A DNA stretch of 8,910 bases. Origin: Clostridia bacterium (lineage in GTDB: Bacteria; Bacillota_A; Clostridia; Oscillospirales; CAG-272). Of this stretch, positions 1 to 7,200 are shown piece after piece. How positions within the stretch are numbered: position 1 is the first letter of the stretch; every line of letters begins with the position of its first letter. Made by a program: the position numbers and the translations under genes. The stretch is from the NCBI GenBank assembly GCA_017529175.1, contig JAFXNX010000089.1, positions 1 through 8,910 of the forward strand. Direction: 5' to 3'. The notes below the pieces were generated by a model. The model saw only the letters and a list, made by a program, of their open reading frames with translations. It was not told the DNA's origin and ran no database searches.

Positions 1-18
1 CACAGCTTCACGAACTAG
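1..18 (+). pseudogene. End of the upstream fragment of the surface-protein gene, closed by an in-frame TAG
   Basis: Positions 1-15 encode HSFTN in the frame of the 118-933 gene and are followed by TAG at 16-18. In the next repeat copy the same codon (142-144) is TAC, Tyr. One C-to-G change therefore separates a continuous repeat protein from a broken one. The frame is open again from 19 to 933. Either the gene is split by a nonsense mutation, the base is a sequence or assembly error in a near-identical repeat, or TAG is read as an amino acid. The window does not decide between these. Confidence 0.5.
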
Positions 19-252
19 GTATCGAACAACGACGCAACTTGCACAGCTGACGGAACAAAGACCGCAACTTGCGATTACGGCTGCGGCGCGACAGATACGA
101 TAACTGACGAAGGAAGCATGAAAGCTCACAGCTTCACGAACTACGTATCGAACAACGACGCAACTTGCACAGCTGACGGAACAAAGACCGCAACTTGCGA
201 CTACGGCTGCGGAGCTACCGATACGATCGCAGACGTTGGCAGCGCTCTCGGA
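1..252 (+). repeat. Two tandem copies of a 126-bp (42-residue) Cys-containing surface repeat
   Basis: Copy 1 is 1-126 and copy 2 is 127-252. Over the first 86 bases they differ only at 18 (G against C, making the TAG) and 75 (silent T against C); the last third is more diverged. Each copy encodes HSFTNxVSNNDATC followed by TADGTKTATCDYGCGATDT, with three Cys. Repeats of this kind occur in tandem in Clostridia surface proteins. A third, diverged unit follows (GHNVENW, TCTKC; about 250-363). Copy 1 begins at the window edge, so more copies probably lie upstream. Confidence 0.85.
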
Positions 253-933
253 CATAATGTTGAGAATTGGACGGTAACGAAGGAACCGACAGTTGATGAG
301 TTCGGTGAAAAGACCGGAACGTGCACAAAATGCGGCGAGACCGTAACAGAGCAGATCGGCAAGCTCCAGGAAGAACTCAAGAACGAAGACGGTACTGCGA
401 TAGAAGCAGTTGACGGAACTCCGTTCGATCCCGACGATGAGATCGTTGCTACCAACATAACGGGCAGCCTCGGCGAAAACCAGAAGGGCGAAGTACCGGA
501 AGGCAAAGAAGTAATTACTGCTGAAAACATTCAGATCATCAACAACGGTCAGAGTAAAGAAGCAGGCGGAAAAGTAAGAGTTACTATCCCCGTTGAAGAA
601 GACGTTCTTAAGAACTACGAAGATATCGAACTCATCCACATCAAGTCTGACGGTACGAGCGAAAAGATCCCGTTCGAGAAGACTGACGACGGTATCGTAT
701 TCGAGACTGATGACCTCAACGACTTCATCCTTGTAGGTAAGAAGAAGGCTGAAACGCCTACTCCTACTCCTTCGGGCAATACAGATGACGGCGCAAATAA
801 GGACGACAGCGCGAAATCCCCGACGACCGGCTACACGAGCCACGTCGTATTCTGGGCGATCCTCGCGGTCATCTCCTGCGCAAGCTTCGTGGTATTCACG
901 GTTTACAACAAAAAGAGAAGCCACAATAACTGA
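118..933 (+). CDS. C-terminal part of a repeat-containing, wall/membrane-anchored surface protein
   Basis: This is the 271-residue 3' end of a surface protein whose real start probably lies left of the window. ATG 118 is the first possible start after an in-frame TAG at 16-18, but it sits inside a 42-residue repeat and no signal peptide follows, so it is unlikely to be the native start. Visible in order: a Cys repeat (C17, C27, C31), a related unit with CxxC at 69-72 (about residues 45-82), a beta-rich stalk (about 91-207; IPVEEDV, ELIHIKSDGTSEKI and NDFILVG resemble stalk domains of Clostridia surface proteins), a Thr/Pro linker (ETPTPTPSG, 212-220), SPTTG at 234-238, a hydrophobic helix at 243-263 and the tail NKKRSHNN. 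The last three resemble a sortase signal, with SPTTG departing from LPXTG at the first residue; a plain membrane anchor is the alternative. The role is probably structural or adhesive; no enzyme motif is seen. Confidence 0.75.
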   Translation: MKAHSFTNYVSNNDATCTADGTKTATCDYGCGATDTIADVGSALGHNVENWTVTKEPTVDEFGEKTGTCTKCGETVTEQIGKLQEELKNEDGTAIEAVDGTPFDPDDEIVATNITGSLGENQKGEVPEGKEVITAENIQIINNGQSKEAGGKVRVTIPVEEDVLKNYEDIELIHIKSDGTSEKIPFEKTDDGIVFETDDLNDFILVGKKKAETPTPTPSGNTDDGANKDDSAKSPTTGYTSHVVFWAILAVISCASFVVFTVYNKKRSHNN

Positions 934-1010
934 TCAGGTTTTGACCGGATTCTTTGGCAGGCTTTAACGAAATAAGAATATTGACGGTCAGCGCTGATTA
1001 ACGAATGATT
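934..1010. other. Intergenic stretch between the stop codon and the terminator
   Basis: I see no gene or RNA signature here. A TTGACG at 981-986 with AATGAT 17 bases later at 1004-1009 is a possible but weak sigma-A-type promoter. Its start point would fall inside the terminator stem, so it is not annotated as a promoter. Confidence 0.4.
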
Positions 1011-1048
1011 AACTGCCTGCAGAGTTTATGCTTTGCAGGCAGTTTTTG
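1011..1048 (+). terminator. Rho-independent terminator after the surface-protein gene
   Basis: The left arm at 1011-1024 (AACTGCCTGCAGAG) pairs with 1031-1044 (CTTTGCAGGCAGTT) across a six-base loop (TTTATG). That gives 14 pairs, one of them a G-T wobble. Five T's at 1043-1047 follow, two of them shared with the stem. It lies about 80 bases after the TGA at 931-933 and before the giant gene's leader, so it should separate the two transcripts. Confidence 0.9.
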
Positions 1049-1057
1049 CTTATTCAA

Positions 1058-1096
1058 GGGGTCCTCAAGGCGAATGATATGAGGCTTTGGGTCCCC
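1058..1096 (+). promoter_or_regulatory. Imperfect hairpin in the leader of the giant gene
   Basis: The arms 1058-1069 (GGGGTCCTCAAG) and 1085-1096 (CTTTGGGTCCCC) can pair with nine Watson-Crick pairs, one wobble and two mismatches around a 15-base loop. No T-run follows, so it is not a second terminator. It lies 15 bases upstream of the ribosome binding site and could be an operator or an mRNA leader structure. It matches no riboswitch or T-box class I recognise, and chance is not excluded. Confidence 0.3.
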
Positions 1097-1110
1097 GGTC
1101 ATTTATCAAC

Positions 1111-1117
1111 GGGGGAA
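1111..1117 (+). promoter_or_regulatory. Ribosome binding site of the giant gene
   Basis: GGGGGAA ends nine bases before ATG 1127, a suitable Shine-Dalgarno-like purine run. The spacer is purely A/T, which keeps the start accessible. The spacing and the signal peptide that follows fix the start at 1127. Confidence 0.75.
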
Positions 1118-1126
1118 TATATAATA

Positions 1127-1204
1127 ATGAAAGCTAAACGGTTTTTATCGGTATTTCTTACGATCGTTATGATCCTCGGCATGATACCGGCGTCGGTGTT
1201 TGCG
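1127..1204 (+). other. Signal peptide of the giant protein
   Basis: Residues 1-26 have a basic start (MKAKR), a hydrophobic core (residues 6-20, FLSVFLTIVMILGMI) and a cleavage site PASVFA/TG, with Val at -3 and Ala at -1. No lipobox Cys is present, so Sec export and signal peptidase I cleavage after A26 are expected. Confidence 0.92.
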
Positions 1205-4200
1205 ACCGGTATCGACGACTATCCGGAGCTGACGCTCGGCGAAGTCACGACCGCGGTGATCGATGAAGGCAGCGGCTATGCCTACTTCAGATTTACGACG
1301 GCGTCAGACGGTACATATTATTTCACATCATATGCAAATAGCGATACGTACGGCTATCTGTACGATGCGTCGATGGTTGTGATAGCGAGCGACGACGACG
1401 GCGGCGAAAACAACAACTTCCGCTTGGGATACGATCTTACCGCGGGTACGACTTACGTCTACGGCTGCCGTTATTACGGCGGAGGAACGGGCAGCTTTGA
1501 CGTAGAGCTGTATCGTGAAGTCGAAGCGACCGGTATCCTTATCGGCGACGGAAATGACGTCACGATCTGCGAGAAGACGTATTACGAGTTTGGATACTCG
1601 TTCCTTCCCGATCACTCCTATTGCTACGATTACGTCGAATGGACGTCGAGCGATGAGAACGTGCTGCGTCATGAATACGGCGGCAGATTTTATGCAAATT
1701 CCGTTGGCGACGTTACTGTTACCGCGTCGACCGAGGGAGGTCTTTCATCGTCCGTAAAAGTCACGGTCACACCCGCGCCTTATATCAATGCCGACGAAGC
1801 TGTCACCGTAACTCCGGACGGCTACGACTATAGGGCAATTTACAAATTCTCACCGACCGAGAGCGGAACTTACAACTTCAAGTCTGTCTCGGACGTTGAG
1901 AGCAGCGGAAGTATATACGACGAGAGTATGATATATTTGCTGAAGAACGGATACGCCAACGCCGAGAACGGTAATTTCATGGCGTCGTGTTATCTTACCA
2001 AGGGCAAGACGTATTACCTTGTCACATATAATACGAACGGCACAGAACCTTTCGATATCATTATCACGCGCGCTCCCGCGCTTGAGTCGATCAGTCTTAC
2101 GAACAGCAAGATCAAGGGATGCGTCGGCTCTTATTTTGACGAAATGGGCGTTATATGCGACCCTGCCGACGCGGCGCCGGAAAGTATCACGTGGACGTCG
2201 AGCGACGTGAATATCGCCTACGTTCAATCCGACGGTTTTATAGGTTTTCTTTCCGCGGGGAAAGTGACGATCACGGCGACGACCGAGAGCGGCCTTGAGG
2301 CGACGTGCGAAGTCACAGTCGTCGAGCCGACCCCCATTGAAGAGAACGTTCCGGCAGACGTTGAAGTCACCGGCGGCGAAACGGAGACGTTCGCCTTTAC
2401 TCCCGAGGTCGAAGGCTACTATATCGTAAGGATCTCCGACGTATCCGATCCGGAAGAGAAGCTGTACGTTGAACTCAACGGATACGGGGCAGCTAATTCC
2501 GGTAAAGAATGGCTTTTCAGACGTTATCTTTACGAGGGCAGCGAAAAAAGAATCAAGACGAGAATATATGATACGAAGTCAACCGAGACCGTATCGTATA
2601 AGATTACCGTTGCAAGGGAAGTCGAGCCGGAGAGCATTACTCTTTCCGAAAGTGAACACACGGGAAAAATACGAGACCAATTCCAGCTGACGTATTCGGT
2701 CGAACCGTGGAACGTACCCGATTATATAAATATTGAATGGTCGTCGAGCAACGATGACGTTGCACACGTCGATTATTACGGAAACGTCAGTCTGAGAGCC
2801 GAGGGGACCGCGGTCATTACCGCGACCGCGAGCAGCGGCGCGAAGGGCGAATGCGCCGTCACGGTCGAGGGTTACGACCCGATCGCACTCGACGAAATAA
2901 AAACCGTAACGATAGAAAACGGAGGAGACGTTGCGTACTATTCCTTCAAGCCCGAAGAAACGGCGTACTATTCGTTTTATTCCATGGCGGATGAGGAAAG
3001 CGACACGTACGGTTATCTGTACGACTCCGCAATGTCCTATATCACCGGCAAAGACGGCGGAGGAGATAACGGTAACTTCAAGATCACTTATAAGCTCGAA
3101 GCGGGTGTGACTTACTATCTCGGCTCCGCATATTACGGCGGATGGCGTACGGGTTCGTTCGACGTAACGATAGTCAAGACTCCGAGCGCGACGGAGATGA
3201 CCCTTTCAAGAGAAAGCGTAAGGGGTTATCCCGGAGACGGCTTTTATGTCGACGTTTATTTTAGCCCCTCCGGGACGGCGCCCGAGGACGTGACATGGAC
3301 GTCGGGCGACGAGAGCGTCGCCACGGTCAACCAATACGGACAAATTTCACTTGCCGGCGCCGGAGAAACGGTGATAACCGCGACGAGTGAAAACGGACTT
3401 ACGGCGGAGTGCACGGTCAAAACTCTCGAACGCGCTGTAATGACCGAGGACGTTCCCGTAACGGTTGAGATCGACTCCGAATACTACTACGAAGACGTCC
3501 AGCTTGAATTTACTCCGGGTGAGAGCGGAAAATACTGCTTCGAAGCACGGAACTTTTCCAAGTCGATACAGAAAGTACATTTAGAGGGCGGTTACAGCTC
3601 AGCTTACAACAACGAACGTTTAACGTGTACTCTTGAAGCGGGCAATACGTACGTTATATCCACAGGTGTTAACGTATTTAACGGCAGCAGCGGACAGGGC
3701 GGTTCTTATGACGTTATCGTATCAAAGGTAACGGATCCGACCTCCGTTTCTCTTGACAAAACGGAATATGAAGGACGCATAAACGGCAGCTTTGAGATAG
3801 AAGCGTCGATCGCTCCGTGGAACGGCGACTACGGCGACGGCGTGGTATGGACGTCGGATAACGACGCGGTCGCGTCAGTATCGACCATCAGTTTCGGCAA
3901 CTACGGAAGATACGCGTCCGTTACGCTGAGATCTGTCGGCAGCGCCGTGATCAGAGCGACGCTCTCAAGCGGCGAATATGCCGAGTGTACGGTCACGGTC
4001 AAGGACTATGAGCCGATAGCCGCGGGAGACACCAAGGACGTCGTTATCGAAAACGGCGGAGAGATGGCTTATTTCAAGTTCGTTCCCGAAGAGACGGGAT
4101 ATTACAATTTCTATTCAAGCTCGGAAGACGATACATACGGAATACTGTACGATTCCGCTATGAATCAGATCGCCTCGGACGACAGCAGCGGGTATGACGG

Positions 4201-7200
4201 CAACTTCCGCATCTCCCGTAAGCTGACGGCAGGAGAACAATACATATTCTGTGCAAGATATTGGAGTTCATCCCGCACCGGTTCTTTCCCGGTAACGCTC
4301 GAGAAGGCGCCTGCGGCGTCTTCCATAAGAACCAACATCAGTAATATCAGAACATTCGTCGGAGACGATTCGGATTATTACAGTATGGACGCATATTTCT
4401 ATCCCGATGACGCCGCGCCTGAGACGATAACGTGGACGACGAGCGACGAGAGCGTTGTAAAAGTCGACGAATACGGCGCGCTGACTGTAATCGGCGCGGG
4501 CGAGGCGACGGTCACGGCGACGAGTGAGAACGGGCTGACTGCTGAATGCGCTGTCACGGTCCTCGATCCGATCGTGATGACCGAGGACGTTCCCGCACGG
4601 GTCGAAATAGTTGATAATAAAACGGCGCAGCTCGTGTTTACCCCTTCCGACGGCGGTGATTACTGCTTCGGCGTATCGAATAAGCCCGATGACTGCGGCA
4701 CTTATATGTGGCTGCAGAGTTATTCGTCGTCTTACAACGGCAGGCTCACGTGTTACCTTGAAGCCGGCAGAACGTACCGGCTCGATACGCATTTTGACTG
4801 GGGATGTGAAAACGGAGAATATGACGTTACCGTTTCAAAGTGCGTTGAGCCGACTGAGGTCTTGCTTAACAAAACGGAATATAGCGGTTATATAAATACC
4901 TGCCTTGAACTATACGCAATGTTTGAACCGTGGAACGCCGATGACAGCGTAACACTGACGTGGACCTCGAGCGACAACTCGGTCGCGACAGTTGACAACT
5001 ACGGAAACGTTTCATTGAAGTCCGTGGGCACGGCGGTCATAAAAGCGGCCCTCTCGGAAAGCGTTTATGCCGAGTGTACGGTCACGGTCAAGGACTACGA
5101 ACCGATCGCTGTGGGCGATACTAAAAACGTAGTGATCGAAAATGCAGGCGATTACGAATACTACAGATTCGTTCCGGAAGAGAGCGGATGGTACGTATTC
5201 AAATCGACCGGACCGTATGACACGAGTGGCATAATTTACGACAGTAACTTCAACTGTCTCGCATCTGTAAGCTACGGCGGAGGTTACAATAATTTCAAGA
5301 TCATTTATGAGTTCACCGCGGGCAAAGAGTATTATCTTGCGGCGGGATTTAATTACAGCGACGCTGTCGGCAATTATACGGTCACGCTCACCAAGGCGCC
5401 GAGCGCAAGTTCGATCTCTTTGGATCACTCTTTCCTGACGGGATTTGCCGGCGATACGTATTACACTTACTATCTGAGCGTCGAATATACTCCGAGTGAC
5501 GCAGCCCTCGAGAATATAACGTGGACTTCGAGCGACGAGGACGTCGTTACGGTCGACGAATACGGCAATCTTACGTACGTCGGAGCGGGAGAGGCGACGG
5601 TCACGGCGACGAGTGAGAACGGGCTGACTGCTGAATGCGCTGTCACGGTGCTCGATCCGATCGTTATGACCGAGGACGTTCCTGTAAGAGTTACGATCAC
5701 GGGTAACAGGACGATGCAGCTCGTCTTTACGCCAAGCGAGAGCGGAGAGTATTGCTTCGGGACGTCGAACGTACCGGACGGCTGCAGTACGAATATGTAT
5801 CTGCAGAATTATTCTTCGACAAGCAACGGCAGACTTGTCTGCAGTCTCATTGCCGGCAGTACATACCGCCTTGAGACGTGTTTCGACAGCTACAATAACG
5901 GCGGGAACGGCGAGTATGACGTGACCGTTTCAAAGGCTGCAGATCCCGAGAAGGTTAATTTTGACAAAACGAGTTATACCGGGTATCTGAATGCTACGTT
6001 TGATATCAACGCGTCGTTTGAACCGTGGAACGCGTCAAACGCGGGAATAGTCTGGACGTCGAGCGACAGTACGGTAGCTGCGGTCAGCAACGGTCACGTT
6101 AAGTTGAAATCCGTGGGCGACGCGACAATAAGGGCGACGATCGCAAACGGAGAATATGCCGAATGTACGGTCACCGTCAAGGACTTTGAACCGATCGCTG
6201 CGGGCGATACAAAGGACGTCGTGATCGGCGATCAGGGTGCAGAGGTATTATTTAAATTCATCCCGGAAGAAGACGGGTATTATTCATTCTACTCGATCTC
6301 GGACGGTGATACCTACGGAAGGATTTTGAATTCTTCAATGAGTGAGATCTGGAGCGACGATGACAGCGGACCGAACGCTAACTTCCTTATGGTCCGTCAG
6401 ATGACAGCGGGAAGGGAGTATATCCTCGGCGCAAGATTTTTAAGCTCGAACCTTACAGGCGCTTTCAAAGTAACGCTTGTCAAGTCTCCCGAGGCGCAGT
6501 CTGTCGATATATCGACAAGATCGATCCGCGGCTATGTAAGAAGAAATTACAGTTACCTGATAAATGCTGAGTTCTCGCCGTTCTATGCGATCCCGGGGAA
6601 TATTACATGGACTTCGAGCAATGAGAACGTCGCAGAGATAAGCTATGACTCTTCCGGTAATTGTTGGGTGCAGCTTGCCGGAGAAGGAGAAACGGACGTT
6701 ACGTTTACCGTTTCAGGCGGCGTCTCGGCATCATGTCACGTTACGGCGTTCATGCCCGGGATACTGACGGTAGACGTTCCCGAAAGAGTCGACTTCGGCA
6801 ATTACACGGTCGATTATATGCATAAGATGTACGTATTTACTCCGACGACAAGCGGAATATACTGCTTCGGCGCTTCGAACTATTCGAAAAATTTGAACTC
6901 GGTCAATATCAACTGCGAAAATTACACCGGAGGCACGGGAAAGATCAGCGTTTATCTTTCGGCAGGACAAAACTATTATATCAATACTACACCCAACGAG
7001 TATTATGACAACGAAGATCTGACTTACGACCTGACGGTATCAAAGGCGACGCCTCCCGTGTCGGTCACGCTCTCTGAAACGTCTTATACCGGATACAAGA
7101 ACACCTGGTACTATCCTTCTGTGACGTGTGAGCCGTGGAACACGGCAAACAGTTTCATTACGTGGATCTCGAGCGACGAGACGGTAGCGACCGTCTCCGA

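Noticed and set aside
104..120. ATG 118 with the upstream GAAGGAAG as a true translation start
   Set aside because: The purine run encodes part of the repeat (DEGS), its spacing is short, and no signal peptide follows although the protein has an extracellular layout.
1..252. CRISPR-like direct repeat
   Set aside because: The repeat is head to tail without spacers, has a period of 126 bases and is coding; it is a protein repeat.
201..530. Reverse-strand ORF opposite the first gene, and the off-frame ORF at 785-967
   Set aside because: Both overlap the clearly coding frame of the surface protein and have Ser/Pro- or Arg/Thr-rich products without motifs.
981..1009. TTGACG, 17 bases, AATGAT as a promoter for the giant gene
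   Set aside because: The -10 matches only four of six bases, and the start point would fall in the terminator stem.
1120..1125. Perfect TATAAT hexamer
   Set aside because: It lies between the Shine-Dalgarno and ATG 1127, so transcription from it would start inside the coding sequence; no -35 box is found at the right distance. It is part of an A/T-rich spacer.
1515..1757. Plus-strand off-frame ORFs inside the giant gene (also 2019-2210, 2469-2690, 4611-4895 and 7708-7932)
   Set aside because: They overlap an intact frame with coherent domains and have Arg/Ser/Thr-rich, low-complexity translations.
4268..4792. 174-codon reverse-strand ORF
   Set aside because: It lies wholly inside the giant gene, opposite clear A4/BIG2-6/B3 coding sequence. 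Its product is rich in Arg and Val with no recognisable domain. The codon bias of the sense strand leaves the antisense frame open.
5012..5428. 138-codon reverse-strand ORF, and similar ones at 1328-1672, 1850-2227, 2579-2767, 3347-3580, 5470-5700, 6731-6970 and 7877-8221
   Set aside because: All lie antisense to the giant gene. Several recur at matching places in the repeats, as expected from repeated sense sequence, and none shows a family signature.
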